DNA of 64,000 nucleotides from Cupriavidus necator N-1 (GTDB taxonomy: Bacteria; Pseudomonadota; Gammaproteobacteria; Burkholderiales; Burkholderiaceae), in contig NC_015727.1 in assembly GCF_000219215.1 (NCBI RefSeq), positions 868,001 through 932,000 of the forward strand, written 5' to 3'. Both the position numbers and the translations under genes were made by a program. The notes under the pieces were generated by a model. The model saw only the letters and a program-made list of their open reading frames with translations, was not told the DNA's origin and did not search any database. Below are positions 15,794 to 26,332 of the stretch, in pieces. The number at the start of each line of letters is the position of its first letter. Positions within the stretch are counted from its first letter, which is position 1.

Positions 15794-18463
15794 GTGACCG
15801 TCTCTCCGAACCCGAATCGACGCGGATTGCGTCAGGATGGCCCGACGCTTGACGTCAATCTTCGCGAGTACAAGTTCTTTCCGCCTGCCGCTCGCCCGGG
15901 CGCGATCGTCCGTCACGCATTGCTGGAACGCGTGACGCGGATGGGCGTGCCGCACGTTGTAATCCTGCAGGCCCCGCTGGGCAGCGGCAAGTCCACACTA
16001 CTACAGCAGATCATGGATGGCGGCCACGCCAAGCACTGGGCGATGGCCTGGCTGACACTTGACGAAAACGATAACGATCCGCGCCGCTTCGAGGCGTACT
16101 TTATCGCGCTCGTGGCGCGCATGGTCGCTAAAGCCGGGGTGACCATGACGGCACAGTCGCGCGTGACGACGGACAACATGCTCGACTGGGTGCTCGCTCA
16201 GATCGCGCAGATCCCTGGGCCGCTCGGATTTTTCATCGACGACTTCCAGTGGATTCATGAGGCCGCAATCCTGCGCTTCTTCCGCGACCTGCTGCGCGCG
16301 CTCCCCGGACGATGTCGGGTGTACATCGGTTCGCGCAACCTCCCGAACATCGGGGTGAGCGCACTGCTCGTGGCCGAGGAGGCCCTCGTGCTGCGCATGG
16401 AGGACCTGCGTTTCTCAGCGAAAGAATCAGCCGAACTCCTGATTAGCGCGGGCGATGAAACGTTCGACGCGGAAACGGCGTCGTTCGTCCAGGCCCGGAC
16501 CGAAGGCTGGCCGGCCGGCGTGCAGCTATTCAAGCTCGCGCTCGTACGCGCCGACATCCGGCACACGCTCGAGGAGACGCGCGATATCGCCCCGCTCGAG
16601 CTCGTACGATATCTCTCGGAAAATACGCTGTCGCTGCAACGCGACGAGGTACAGATCTTCTTGCTGAAGACGTCGCAACTGCGGCGCTTGAGCGGTCCGC
16701 TCTGCGAGGCAGTGACTGGCATACATCGGGCGGACGCCTTGTTGCAGGAACTCGAACAAGGCGGATTGTTTCTCGAGGCACTCGACGGGAGTCCCGGCTG
16801 GTATCGCTATCACAGCCTGTTCGCTCGATTCCTGGCGGAGCGGTTCGGCCACGAACGTCCCGATGGCGTGCTCGACGTGCATCGACGCGCCGCACTCTGG
16901 TACGCGGACCACGGCGTACCGGAGGAAGCGATGTTCCATGCGGTCGAATCGCGCGAATACGCGCTGGCGATCAGGACGCTCGACGAGTGGGCATCGCGGC
17001 TCATCGCGGGGGCCGAACTGGTGACGGTCGCGTACTGGTTCGACAAGCTGCCACTGCAAGAAGTGATCGCCAATCGAAGCCTCTCGGTGAAGATCGCATG
17101 GGCGCTGGTGTTCCTGCGTCGCGGCGGCCCGAAGCATCCCCTGCTGTTGTATCTCGAAGCAACCCGTGCGCAAGGCGGCAATCCCGAAGCGCATAGTCCC
17201 GACGTGGTGCTGGCGATGGCCACGCTGTTCAATAACGACTTGCGTGGCGCCACGCGTCTCGCGAACGTGCCGGCGCTGCAGCATCCCGCACGTGAAATCT
17301 TCGAGGCGTTCGAACTCGGCGCGGCTGCCAACCTGCTCGCATTCAGCGCAATGGCTGCGTGGCACGAAGAAGAAATCAATCATTTGCTCGTGCTGGCGGA
17401 CAGCCACAACGATTACGCCCAAGCGGCGTTCAGCCACGGATACACGCTCGCTTTGCGGTGCATGCTGCAGGTCCTCGGCGGGCGGCCGCGGCTCGCGACA
17501 GAGGCGCCGCGCGCGACGTCCGGCACCCGACCTTACGTTAACCGCGGGATGGCGGCTGCGGCGCTGGCGGCGGCGCGCATCTGGGCATGCTACGAGGCGG
17601 ACGCGCTTGACACTGCCGAACGTCTCGCGACGCAGTTCGAGGAAGACATCACGCTCGCCGCGGTCCCGGAGTTCATCGCGCTATCGATGGTATCGATCGC
17701 GCGCGTCCATGTCGCCCGCGGGCGGATGATGCAGGCAGGCGACACGCTCGACACGCTGGAGCGCCTGAGCTTCCAGAGTCAGTGGTCCGGCGTGCGCGAG
17801 ATGGTTGCCTGGGAGCGCCTCTATCTTGCGGGACGAAGCGGCGACGCGGCGCGCATGGAAGTGCTTCTGCCACACGTGTCAGGCGACGCAGCGCCACCGG
17901 ACCCTGTATGGATTCCTGTGACGGAAGCGCTGAGCGGACCGCTGCTGGGAAGAATACGACTCGCATTGCAGCAGCGTCGACTCGATCGGGCGGCCGACCT
18001 GCTCAAGTCGGCGCTGGCCATCGTGCCAGTCCGGCCGCTGTTGTCGGTCAAGCTGAATGTGCTGCAGGCATTGGTCCAGCACAGACAGGGGCAGACGAGG
18101 CTTGCGCTTCGTACGTTTCAGCACGCGTGCGAGACGGCGCGCAGCGGTGGCTGCTACCGGGCACTGCTCGACGAGGGCGCGGAGCTGGCCGTCATGCTGG
18201 ATCCGGTAACCGGATCGGAGGTAGATCGCGCCCCTCCGCCCGCTGCACCTCGCGCTCGCAAAGCTGCCTGGTTCGACACGCTTTCGCAAAGAGAGCACGA
18301 GATCCTGCATCTGTTGTGCAGCGGGGCATCGAACCGCGAGATATCCGAAAGGCTGTTCCTCTCGGAAAACACAGTGAAGTTCCATCTGAAGAAGCTCTAC
18401 CTGAAACTGGATGTCAAGAATCGAGCGCAGGCGATTCTCAAGGCGCAGGCGGAAATCCGGTGA
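15794..18463 (+). CDS. MalT/LuxR-type ATP-binding transcriptional regulator of the carboxylase operon
   Basis: This 889-residue protein is a large LuxR-family (STAND/MalT-like) activator. It has a Walker A motif (APLGSGKST near residue 60), a Walker B-like [12 protein letters not shown], a long TPR-like helical middle that usually senses the inducer, and a C-terminal LuxR helix-turn-helix ([12 protein letters not shown], then [24 protein letters not shown], near residues 830-880). The start is GTG. It is the last gene of the operon, in the same direction. It probably activates the two promoters with the CTACCCG box, so it would regulate its own operon. Inducer unknown. Confidence 0.85.
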   Translation: MTVSPNPNRRGLRQDGPTLDVNLREYKFFPPAARPGAIVRHALLERVTRMGVPHVVILQAPLGSGKSTLLQQIMDGGHAKHWAMAWLTLDENDNDPRRFEAYFIALVARMVAKAGVTMTAQSRVTTDNMLDWVLAQIAQIPGPLGFFIDDFQWIHEAAILRFFRDLLRALPGRCRVYIGSRNLPNIGVSALLVAEEALVLRMEDLRFSAKESAELLISAGDETFDAETASFVQARTEGWPAGVQLFKLALVRADIRHTLEETRDIAPLELVRYLSENTLSLQRDEVQIFLLKTSQLRRLSGPLCEAVTGIHRADALLQELEQGGLFLEALDGSPGWYRYHSLFARFLAERFGHERPDGVLDVHRRAALWYADHGVPEEAMFHAVESREYALAIRTLDEWASRLIAGAELVTVAYWFDKLPLQEVIANRSLSVKIAWALVFLRRGGPKHPLLLYLEATRAQGGNPEAHSPDVVLAMATLFNNDLRGATRLANVPALQHPAREIFEAFELGAAANLLAFSAMAAWHEEEINHLLVLADSHNDYAQAAFSHGYTLALRCMLQVLGGRPRLATEAPRATSGTRPYVNRGMAAAALAAARIWACYEADALDTAERLATQFEEDITLAAVPEFIALSMVSIARVHVARGRMMQAGDTLDTLERLSFQSQWSGVREMVAWERLYLAGRSGDAARMEVLLPHVSGDAAPPDPVWIPVTEALSGPLLGRIRLALQQRRLDRAADLLKSALAIVPVRPLLSVKLNVLQALVQHRQGQTRLALRTFQHACETARSGGCYRALLDEGAELAVMLDPVTGSEVDRAPPPAAPRARKAAWFDTLSQREHEILHLLCSGASNREISERLFLSENTVKFHLKKLYLKLDVKNRAQAILKAQAEIR

Positions 18464-19655
18464 CTGGCGCGAGCCCGTTGGGCGAATCTAGCCCTGTGTA
18501 GGTCGCGCCGAGCCGCATACTGGCGGAATTGGCCGATGAGAGGCGTCTGGCCGGGGCGATGGGCCGGAAAGTCATGAGCGGACATGCGAGTCAGAGATTC
18601 GATTGTCTTTATATCGGCCGTATCGGTCGCTCGGTTCAGCTTTGGCGGATGACCGCCAAGGGTCGAGCAAGAGACCGTTCATGGCCTGCGGATTCAAGAC
18701 AGCTAAAGCGACCGCGCCGCTGAGAGCGATGGTCACGGTGGCATATCCCTGCTGAGCGCGGAACGTCGGCAGGCCAGCGAAAAGCCCGATGACGCTACCC
18801 CAACGCTCCCGCGGTAGCTGGGCGAACGGAAGCTCTTAAACGTATTGGAACCATCCTCCCGCAAGCAGACCAACCATATGCTTTGTTTGGCAGACCGGGG
18901 CGCGTGACATAGCCAATCGATCCAAGCTACGAAGCCCCATGGAGATATACGATATTTTCACGCGTCGGCCGAAACGAGCCGTCCGGCGATAGGGCCGCCC
19001 TTTCCATCCGAAAGGCTTCGGTGAGTGACCGCACTGTTGGTCGGCTAGATACGGCAGCGACGGGGGAGACGGTCTCTGTGGGGAGTTGAGACGACCAGCA
19101 CGCGGGCGAAGATAGCGCGTGGCTCAAATGACTGTCTGAACCATCCAACCAGAATGGCAGAAGGTACCCGGCACTGACCATGCTGGGGGCCTTCGGCTGT
19201 CCCTAGCCATAGAGTGGCGGATATCCTCCAGCGAGGAACGGTACAGGGTTCCCTTTCAAAGGTAAGCGTAAAAATTGAACCGGAATAACCATTCGTCCTA
19301 CGCGCGATCTTTGCCTTTCCCTCGCCCATGCTGGGGTAGACCGCTGCGCGGTCGGGCAACCAGGGCGAGCAGTCGACGCTGGAGTACATGCCCCACCGCC
19401 AAATCCCCTAATGCCCACATCAAACCGCGTTTTCCTCGCCCGCTTACACAACGTTGATGGCCAATGCTCTATCAGCTGCACGGCGGTTAATTGCGTTTTC
19501 GCCCAGGGCCGATAGAATGGCTCAGGTCTTAGCAAGACCTTCCTGACTAATGTGTTGGCGATCCGCACAGAAATCCGCTATACCGTGCAGCCCCTGCAAA
19601 GCCACCTTGCTCATCCGATCGATTCTCAGGCCGGCCTGGGGATATAGTTATTCGT
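18464..19655. other. 1.2 kb without a convincing gene
   Basis: Several frames of 60-120 codons exist on both strands, mainly on the minus strand between 18927 and 19568, but they overlap one another, lack ribosome sites and show no recognised motif. Base composition is less GC-rich and less codon-like than the flanking genes. It may be a decayed or foreign segment. I saw no tRNA, no terminal inverted repeats and no clear terminator after the regulator. Confidence 0.5.
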
Positions 19656-21272
19656 ATGCTAGGTTCGGGGGGTCAGATCATGCGCAGCCCGCGTAAGCAT
19701 CCATCGGCAAAATTTTCGCCTTCTAAGCCTGACTTTGTCGCGGGCGAGCGGTATTTCCGACAGTTCGCGGGTGCCTTGCCGCACATAGTTTGGACAGCCA
19801 AGCCCGATGGTTGGGTTGACTACGTCAACCAGCGGGGAGTGACCTATACTGGCCTCGCGCTCGATCAAATATCGGGTTGGGGTTGGGGGCAAGGGGTCCA
19901 CCCGGATGATCTGCAAGCCACGATTGATCGTTGGAAGGTGGCCATAAACAGCGGAAGTGAATTTGAAATTGAATTCCGTATGAAAAGAGCTGCCGATGGT
20001 GCGTATCGATGGTTTCTTTGCCGCGCGTTACCGTTTAAAGACGTCAACGGAAATATCATCAAGTGGTTCGGCACCGCCACCGACGTCGAGGACCAAAAGC
20101 AGGCGCAGGCTGCGGCCGAGCGGGCCAACCGCGCGAAATCGGATTTCCTGTCCAGCATGAGCCACGAGTTGCGCAGCCCGCTCAATGCGATCCTCGGTTT
20201 CGCACAGTTGATGGCCTCGGATTCTCTGCCACCAACTCCCTCGCAGCAGGCCAGCATCGACCAAATTTTGAAGGCGGGATGGCACTTGCTCGAACTGATC
20301 AATGAGGTACTTGATCTCGCAAAAATTGAGGCCGGCCAGGCATCGCTCTCGCCAGAGCCGGTATCCCTGTCGGACGCCTTGCGCGAATGCCACTGCATGA
20401 TCGAGCAGCAGGCGCTGAAGCGCGGCATTCGCATGCGCTTTCCATTGCTCGATTCCCCGTGTTTTGTCCGCGCTGATCGCACCCGGCTGAAGCAGATTCT
20501 TGTCAACCTCCTTTCCAACGCCATCAAATACAATCGTGATCAAGGAACGGTCGAAGTGAGTGTGACCACGGGGGAGCGAGTTCGCATCAGTGTACGCGAC
20601 ACCGGCGCGGGATTAGCACCGGAACGGCTGGCACAACTATTTCAACCGTTCAACCGCCTTGGGCAAGAAGCCGGGCCTGAGGAAGGCTCGGGCATCGGCC
20701 TTGTGGTGACCAAGCGACTGGTGGAACTGATGGGCGGGACCATTGGCGCTGAAAGCACGGTTGGCGCGGGCAGCGTATTTTGGGTAGAACTGGGTGCGGC
20801 AAGCGCCCCGGAGATGACAGACGAGAGCGCCGGGCCTGGGGTATCAGCCTACGCACAACTAGAGAACCGCTCTTCGCCGCATACCCTGTTGTATGTCGAA
20901 GACAACCCCGCCAACCTGAAGCTGGTTGAGCAACTCATCGCGCGTCGGACCGATATGCACCTACTGACTGCCGGAACCGGGGCGCTCGGCGTCGAACTCG
21001 CGCGCACTTCATTGCCAGAAGTGATTATGATGGACATCCACCTGCCGGACATTAACGGCGTCGAAGCGCTGAGAATGCTTCAGGAAGACCGGAGGACAGC
21101 GCATATTCCCGTCATCGCCCTCAGCGCAAACGCGATGCCGCGCGACATTGAGAAGGGCATCAAAGCAGGTTTTTTTCTCTACCTGACCAAGCCGATCAAG
21201 CTCAATGAATTTATGGAGGCACTGAACACAGCTTTAGAAAGGACGAAACATGAGACTGGTCAGGAGCAATGA
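19656..21272 (+). CDS. Hybrid sensor histidine kinase (PAS-HisKA-HATPase-receiver)
   Basis: This 538-residue protein has no membrane segment. A PAS/PAC sensor spans about residues 30-145 (FAGALPHIVWTAKPDG to GTATDVEDQK). The HisKA box SHELRSPLNAILGF has the phospho-acceptor His near residue 169. The ATPase shows NLLSNAIKYN, RDTGAGL and GSGIGLVVTKRLV. The receiver at about 408-525 shows YVEDNPANL, the phospho-acceptor Asp in MMDIHLPDIN and the Lys in LTKPIKL. All catalytic residues are present. The ATG at 19680, with a G-rich stretch upstream, is an alternative start. The response regulator-cyclase gene begins 15 nt downstream, so they form one signalling unit. Confidence 0.9.
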   Translation: MLGSGGQIMRSPRKHPSAKFSPSKPDFVAGERYFRQFAGALPHIVWTAKPDGWVDYVNQRGVTYTGLALDQISGWGWGQGVHPDDLQATIDRWKVAINSGSEFEIEFRMKRAADGAYRWFLCRALPFKDVNGNIIKWFGTATDVEDQKQAQAAAERANRAKSDFLSSMSHELRSPLNAILGFAQLMASDSLPPTPSQQASIDQILKAGWHLLELINEVLDLAKIEAGQASLSPEPVSLSDALRECHCMIEQQALKRGIRMRFPLLDSPCFVRADRTRLKQILVNLLSNAIKYNRDQGTVEVSVTTGERVRISVRDTGAGLAPERLAQLFQPFNRLGQEAGPEEGSGIGLVVTKRLVELMGGTIGAESTVGAGSVFWVELGAASAPEMTDESAGPGVSAYAQLENRSSPHTLLYVEDNPANLKLVEQLIARRTDMHLLTAGTGALGVELARTSLPEVIMMDIHLPDINGVEALRMLQEDRRTAHIPVIALSANAMPRDIEKGIKAGFFLYLTKPIKLNEFMEALNTALERTKHETGQEQ

Positions 21273-21287
21273 AGTAGGACGCTCGAT

Positions 21288-22475
21288 ATGCTCAGCTTAT
21301 CCGACATTCTTGGGGCAAGAATCCTGATCGTCGACGATCTGGAGGCCAATGTCCTGTTGCTTGAGCAAATGCTTCGCGGGGCCGGCTATACTTGCGTCAT
21401 GTCAACGACGGATCCGCGTGTGGTTAGCGAGCTTCATCGCAAGAGCCGCTATGACCTTATCTTGCTTGATCTCCAGATGCCTAGCTTGGACGGGTTCCAG
21501 GTCATGGACGCCCTTAAGGAAGTCGAGCCTGAGAGCTACCTTCCGGTGATCGTAATCACTGCCCAGTCTGATCACAAGTTGCGCGCACTGCAAGCCGGTG
21601 CGAAGGACTTCGTCAGCAAGCCGTTTGATCTGGCCGAAGTACTCATGCGGGTTCACAACATGCTGGAAGTGCGTCTGTTGCACAGGGAATCGTTGAAATA
21701 CGGCAAAGCACTAGAGCAGAAGGTGCGCGAACTGGAAGCTAGCCGAGAGACAATCGTTCGCCAGAGTGATGAACTCAAGCGTCTTTATGAAAAGCTCCTT
21801 CACGAACAACAGGTATCCGAGCGCCTGTTGCTGACCCTGCTGCCCTCCCCCATAGCCGAGCGTTTGAAGGCCCGATCCGAGCTTATCGCAGCTAGCCCTC
21901 CGGAAGTCATCGCCGACAACTTCCAGGAGGTATCCGTGTTGTTCGCGGACATCGTGCAGTTCACCCGTTTTTCTGCTGGCATGAGTCCCAATGGACTCGT
22001 GGCCGTACTAAATGAAATCTTTGCCGATTTTGACAATATCGCTGACAGGCGCGGACTGGAGAAAATTAAGACGATCGGCGACGCTTACATGGCAGCCTCC
22101 GGTCTACCTATGCCGGCGGACGATCATGCCGAACGGGCGGCGCATATGGGGCTGGATATGATCGAGTCGCTGGAAGAATTCAGTAAGCGAAGCGGCCATA
22201 GCCTGCAGTTGCGCGTCGGTATCAACAGCGGTGCGGTGGTAGCCGGTGTTATCGGCAGGCGAAAGTTCATTTACGATCTTTGGGGTGACGCCGTTAATAT
22301 TGCTAGCCGGATGGAGTCCCATGGCGTAGCTGGTCGCGTGCAGGTAACGGAGGCTACCCGACAGCGGCTAGGAAAATCATTCAAGGTCGAGGAGCGCGGT
22401 ACGATTGCGGCCAAGGGCCTAGGTGAGCTGCGTACGTGGTTCCTGATTGGAAGAACCGGAAATGCCCCCGATTGA
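21288..22475 (+). CDS. Response regulator with class III adenylate cyclase output
   Basis: This 395-residue protein has an N-terminal receiver (ILIVDDLEANV, phospho-acceptor Asp near residue 60 in LILLDLQMP, Lys in FVSKPFDL). A coiled linker (about residues 130-185, LEQKVRELEASRE) leads to a class III cyclase (about 210-390). It has both metal Asp (LFADIVQFT and KTIGDAYMA), the purine-specifying Lys and Asp (EKIKTIGD, DLWGDAVN), and the transition-state Asn and Arg (VNIASRM). It should make cAMP when phosphorylated by the kinase upstream. Cytoplasmic. No cAMP-binding partner is encoded nearby. Confidence 0.9.
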   Translation: MLSLSDILGARILIVDDLEANVLLLEQMLRGAGYTCVMSTTDPRVVSELHRKSRYDLILLDLQMPSLDGFQVMDALKEVEPESYLPVIVITAQSDHKLRALQAGAKDFVSKPFDLAEVLMRVHNMLEVRLLHRESLKYGKALEQKVRELEASRETIVRQSDELKRLYEKLLHEQQVSERLLLTLLPSPIAERLKARSELIAASPPEVIADNFQEVSVLFADIVQFTRFSAGMSPNGLVAVLNEIFADFDNIADRRGLEKIKTIGDAYMAASGLPMPADDHAERAAHMGLDMIESLEEFSKRSGHSLQLRVGINSGAVVAGVIGRRKFIYDLWGDAVNIASRMESHGVAGRVQVTEATRQRLGKSFKVEERGTIAAKGLGELRTWFLIGRTGNAPD

Positions 22476-22600
22476 AGCCGCGCCCTTGGCTTCGGCTCGG
22501 CCGGCCCCCATTGATCCTGTCGCGCGAATACCGAAGGGATCTAGCAGCCTCAGAGTGGGCGTGATTTCTACACTCTCAAGGTCGTAGTCTGTGGCGGCGC

Positions 22601-22822
22601 TCAATAGTCCCCACGGGAGGACAGGTCGCTGCCTGCGCAGAAGCATTCAGTGCCTCCGAGCACCCCGACGTATAGACCGGGATCGTCATCCAGCGTGTTA
22701 AGAGCAGCGTCCAGCGCGTCGGCCAACTGCCGGTTGACCGCATTGCGCTTGCCCTCGCGCCTCAACGTTATCGTGAGGATATTACCTTCCCGGTGGAGAC
22801 CGACGTATTCGCTCGAGTTCAC
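22601..22822 (-). pseudogene. Enoyl-CoA hydratase, N-terminal stub
   Basis: 73 codons read as the start of a crotonase-family protein: ITLRREGKRNAVNRQLADALDAAL followed by FCAGSDLSSRGDY, the CoA-binding A-G-x-D-L segment. The frame then stops. The second half, with the oxyanion G-G-G and catalytic Glu, is missing, and I could not find it in another frame downstream. It lies 42 nt behind the quinone-oxidoreductase-like gene on the same strand, so it was probably the second gene of that operon. Confidence 0.7.
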
Positions 22823-22864
22823 GGTGCCTCTGATGCCAATTCGCCCTTTCGATTTGTGATGCGA

Positions 22865-23839
22865 TTATTCAGCGGTGAAGACGACACGCCCGACCGTGGA
22901 CCGGCTCTGGGCGTGCTCCAGCGCCGCATCAAAGCGGTGCAGGGGGATGGTGTGCGTGACCAGTGGCTTGACCTTGCCGTCGCTCCACATCTCGAGCACC
23001 TCCCGCTCGAGGTCAAAGCGACGCCCGGGGTCGCGCTCCCCGAACTGCCGGTAGTCAACGCCGACCAGTGACGCGCCTTTGACGATGGCGAGATTGGACT
23101 TCAGCAAGGGGACATCACCGCCAGCAAAGCCCACCATGAGATGGCGCCCGCCCCAGCCAAGCGTGCGGAAGGCGGCGTCGGTCGCGTCGTTGCCGACCGG
23201 GTCGAACACGACGTCAACCCCGCTTCGCCCCGAGAGCGATTTCACTGCGTCTTTCCAATCGCCTGCGCCGTCCACCACCTCATCAGCGCCTGCAGCCAGC
23301 AACGCGAAGCGCTTCTGCGCCGTCGAAGCCACTGCGATGACGCGCGCGCCGAGCGCTTTCCCGACTTGGACGGCCGCGTAACCCACCCCGCCGGCGGCGC
23401 CGAGGACAAGTAGCGTCTCTTCCGTGACGAGTTCCCCGCGCTCGCGCAGGCCATAGAGCGCTGTCCCGAAGGAGACCGTGAGGACCGCGGCTTCCGGCAT
23501 GCTGGCGTTGCCCGGTATGGGGTGCAAGTGGCTGGCCGGAAGACATACGTACTGCGCCCACACCGCACTGCCCGTACCGCATACGCGGTCACCAACCTTC
23601 AGGCCAGGCGCAACGCTGGGCCCGATTGCGTCGACAATCCCACTGAACTCCGAACCCGGGACGAACGGCGGCGTGAGCCTGACCTGATAGCCACCCCGGG
23701 CAATCAGCATGTCGACGAAAGAGATGCCGCTGGCCTCGATGCGGATGCGCACCTCGCCGTCCCCGGGTTCAGGGATGGCGACCTCGTCGAGCCGGATGGC
23801 ATCGCTGCTGTCGTAGTGGTGGACCCGCAAGGCTTTCAT
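22865..23839 (-). CDS. NADPH:quinone oxidoreductase-like zinc-free MDR protein
   Basis: This 324-residue medium-chain dehydrogenase/reductase is of the quinone oxidoreductase (QOR) type. It has a GroES-like N-terminal domain (VPGSEFSGIVDAIGPSV, VGDRVCG) and a Rossmann domain with VLGAAGGVGYAAVQVGKALGARVIA. The structural and catalytic zinc Cys/His residues of alcohol dehydrogenases are absent, as expected for QOR. AGAGGA precedes the ATG. It probably reduces an enone or quinone with NADPH; neighbours suggest a role in acyl-CoA or ketone metabolism. Divergent from the LysR gene, which may regulate it. Confidence 0.85.
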   Translation of the reverse strand: MKALRVHHYDSSDAIRLDEVAIPEPGDGEVRIRIEASGISFVDMLIARGGYQVRLTPPFVPGSEFSGIVDAIGPSVAPGLKVGDRVCGTGSAVWAQYVCLPASHLHPIPGNASMPEAAVLTVSFGTALYGLRERGELVTEETLLVLGAAGGVGYAAVQVGKALGARVIAVASTAQKRFALLAAGADEVVDGAGDWKDAVKSLSGRSGVDVVFDPVGNDATDAAFRTLGWGGRHLMVGFAGGDVPLLKSNLAIVKGASLVGVDYRQFGERDPGRRFDLEREVLEMWSDGKVKPLVTHTIPLHRFDAALEHAQSRSTVGRVVFTAE

Positions 23840-23985
23840 CGTTCAAATCCTCTGAAAATCAACGAAACGCATGGCGTGGCGTGCTACTGCGCAGCACTGC
23901 CGAAGGCGAGGGAGTGGGAGGAGTATATTGATACGATTAGTGAATGGATATACATTCAGAGGGATATAACAAATCCGCTGTTCGC

Positions 23986-24870
23986 ATGAATAAGGCTAAC
24001 TTCTCAGAGGCAGAGGCATTCCTCGCCGTCGCGGACTTCGGCGGCTTCGGCGCCGCGGGGCGGGAGCTTGGCGTCACGCAGTCCACCATCAGCCGGCGCA
24101 TCGCGGCGCTGGAGGCCCGCATGGGGCGCATGCTTGTGCAGCGGACCACCCGCCGCGTGAGCCTGACGGAAGCCGGGCAGACCTACGCCAACGAGTTGCG
24201 TGATGTGCTGCTACATCTGCAGGATGCCGAGGCTCGCGTACAGAACCAGGCGGCCGAGCCGGAAGGCTTGCTGCGCGTCACCATGCCGACGGCATTCGGC
24301 AGGATCTGCGTCCTGCCCTGCATTGCCAGGCTGGCTGAGCGCTACCCGCGCTTGCGCTTCGACGTGGATCTGTCGGATCGCTATGCCGATTTGCTCGATG
24401 GCTCGTATGACGTGGCCGTCAGGCTGGACGCGTCGCACCAGACAGGCGTGGTCACCAGCGTAGTCCAGTCCTTCGGCTTGCTGCTCTGCGCCTCGCCAGG
24501 CTACGAACGGCAACATGGCTTGCCCGCCAGCCCGACGGACCTGAGCACGCATACCTACCTGGCGTTACGCACCTATGCGCCCCGCCTGAAGTGGAATTCG
24601 CACTGGCGCGGAAAGAAGGTGGAAGTCGATCTGACGCCACGGATCATCGTCAGTGACTCCACGTCGCTTCGCAATCTCGTGATTGCAGGCGCCGGGCTCG
24701 CGGTCCTGCCGACCTACCTCGTCGCCGAAGACCTGGCGGCGGGATTCCTCGTCGACGCTTTGCCCGGTCTTGGCCTTCCGCGCCGGGACATGTACGTGGC
24801 ATATCCGCGGCATCGCGGCGACCTCAGCAAGGTCAAGGTCTTTGTGGACGAGTTGAGCAGGATCGGGTGA
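23986..24870 (+). CDS. LysR-family transcriptional regulator
   Basis: The protein has about 294 residues from the chosen ATG. The N-terminal winged helix (FSEAEAFLAVADFGGFGAAGRELGVTQSTISRRIAALE) is followed by the LysR substrate domain (LLRVTMPTAFGRICVLPCIARL and later IVIAGAGLAVLPTYLVAEDL). I prefer the Met at 23986, which gives the usual short lead before the HTH, over the ATG at 23944; neither has a clear ribosome site. It is divergent from the QOR gene, with an AT-rich 150-bp intergenic region that contains dyad-like TATA/ATAC sequence suited to a LysR site. Confidence 0.85.
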   Translation: MNKANFSEAEAFLAVADFGGFGAAGRELGVTQSTISRRIAALEARMGRMLVQRTTRRVSLTEAGQTYANELRDVLLHLQDAEARVQNQAAEPEGLLRVTMPTAFGRICVLPCIARLAERYPRLRFDVDLSDRYADLLDGSYDVAVRLDASHQTGVVTSVVQSFGLLLCASPGYERQHGLPASPTDLSTHTYLALRTYAPRLKWNSHWRGKKVEVDLTPRIIVSDSTSLRNLVIAGAGLAVLPTYLVAEDLAAGFLVDALPGLGLPRRDMYVAYPRHRGDLSKVKVFVDELSRIG

Positions 24871-24958
24871 TCGTGCGGGTCCATCGGACCGCGGGAGACT
24901 GGCCGGCAGCGGCGCCATGGAGGCGCCCCGCGAGCAGCGTGGGTGGCAGTCGCCAAAT

Positions 24959-25005
24959 ATTCATCCCTTTGAACGAGGCAGGCCGTCCGGGCGCCACAAG
25001 ATAAT
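24959..25005 (+). promoter_or_regulatory. Regulon box and GATAAT promoter before the thiolase operon
   Basis: A 21-bp box (ATTCATCC then CTTTGAACGAGGC, 24959-24979) is followed after 20 nt by GATAAT (25000-25005). The same box and spacing recur before the ligase gene (minus strand, 35921-35967) and the dehydrogenase gene (36036-36081). The start codon is 94 nt downstream of the box. Activation by the MalT/LuxR regulator at 30099 is inferred. Confidence 0.65.
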
Positions 25006-25072
25006 CCGTCTGCAACATGGGGCAGCAGCAGCGCGGTGCACCCAATCGAATGATTGCAGACCAGGAAGCCAG

Positions 25073-26278
25073 ATGAATGAAGCCTTTCTCTATGACGCCG
25101 TCCGCACGCCGCGTGGCAAGGGGCGCGACACCGGAGCCCTGCATGACATCACGCCCGTTGCGCTGGCCGCGCAGGTGCTGCGGGCACTGCGCGAGCGCCA
25201 CGCACTGGACCCGGCGCTGATCGAGGAGGTCGGCCTGGGAATCGTCATGCCGCTGGGCGAACAGGGCTCCGACCTGCCCCGCATCGCACTGCTGGCGGCG
25301 GGCTACGGAGACAGCGTGCCGGGCTACCAGCTCAACCGTTTCTGCGTGTCGGGACTCGACACCGTCAACCAGGCAGCGGCGGCGATCATGGCGGGCCAGA
25401 TCGACGCGGCCGTCGGCGGCGGCATCGAATCGATGTCGCGCGTCGCCATTGGCTCGGACGGCGGTGCTATCTATACGGATCCGTCCATCACGAGGCAGTT
25501 TGCCTACATGCCGAACGGCGTGGCAGCCGACCTGATCGCCACGCTGGAGGGGCTGACGCGCCGCGACGTGGACGCCTACGCCATGGAAAGCCAGATGCGC
25601 GCGGCACATGCCAGCGCACAAGGCTATTTCGACCGCTCGCTGGTTCCCGTCCAAAACGTGATCGGCGAAACCGTCCTGGCGCGGGATGAAGCCGTGCGGC
25701 CCGCCACCAGCATGGACGATCTTGCAAAACTGGCGCCGGCGTTTGCCGCCCTGGGCAAGCAGGGTTTCGACGCCATCGCGCTGCAATCCTATCCGGAACT
25801 GGAACGGATCGAGCATCTGCACACCGGCGGCAGCTCCAGCGCCATTGTCGACGGCGCCGCCGCGGTACTGGTCGGCAGCAAGGCGTTTGGCGAGCGCACG
25901 GGGCTGAAACCGCGCGCTCGCATCCGGTACTTTGCGTCGATCGGCAGCGATCCCAACATGAATCTGGGCGGGCCCGTCCCCGTTACGCGGAAGCTGCTGG
26001 CGCGCAGTGGGCTGGGCATTGCCGACATCGACCTGTTCGAAGTCAACGAAGCGTTCTCGGTCGTGCCGCTGGCGTACATGCGAGCCTTAGATATCGACCA
26101 TGCCAAGGTGAACGTCAACGGCGGTGCGATCGCGCTGGGTCATCCACTGGGCGCAACCGGCGCCATGCTGCTAGGCACGCTGCTCGACGAACTGGAGCGC
26201 CGCGGCCTGCACCGCGGCCTGGTGACCCTGTGCGCCGCTGCCGGGCAAGCCACGGCAACGCTGATCGAGCGTGTCTGA
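25073..26278 (+). CDS. Acetyl-CoA acyltransferase (thiolase)
   Basis: This 401-residue thiolase has the acyl-accepting Cys in [14 protein letters not shown] near residue 90, [12 protein letters not shown], the catalytic His in [15 protein letters not shown], and the second Cys in TLCAAAGQA, where the usual C-x-G-G-G is altered. It cleaves beta-ketoacyl-CoA with CoA. The ATG at 25073 has AGGAA upstream; longer in-frame starts run into the promoter box. It is followed after 54 nt by the FadJ-like gene, with which it would form a complete beta-oxidation cycle from enoyl-CoA onward. Confidence 0.9.
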   Translation: MNEAFLYDAVRTPRGKGRDTGALHDITPVALAAQVLRALRERHALDPALIEEVGLGIVMPLGEQGSDLPRIALLAAGYGDSVPGYQLNRFCVSGLDTVNQAAAAIMAGQIDAAVGGGIESMSRVAIGSDGGAIYTDPSITRQFAYMPNGVAADLIATLEGLTRRDVDAYAMESQMRAAHASAQGYFDRSLVPVQNVIGETVLARDEAVRPATSMDDLAKLAPAFAALGKQGFDAIALQSYPELERIEHLHTGGSSSAIVDGAAAVLVGSKAFGERTGLKPRARIRYFASIGSDPNMNLGGPVPVTRKLLARSGLGIADIDLFEVNEAFSVVPLAYMRALDIDHAKVNVNGGAIALGHPLGATGAMLLGTLLDELERRGLHRGLVTLCAAAGQATATLIERV

Positions 26279-26332
26279 AGCACACCATTCGCCAGGCTTG
26301 CACTGCTGAATCCCGAACCAGGAAACGCATTG

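Noticed and set aside
15779..15796. CCCGGACG near the regulator start, similar to the carboxylase promoter box
   Set aside because: Only half of the box matches, there is no dyad and no -10-like hexamer at the right distance.
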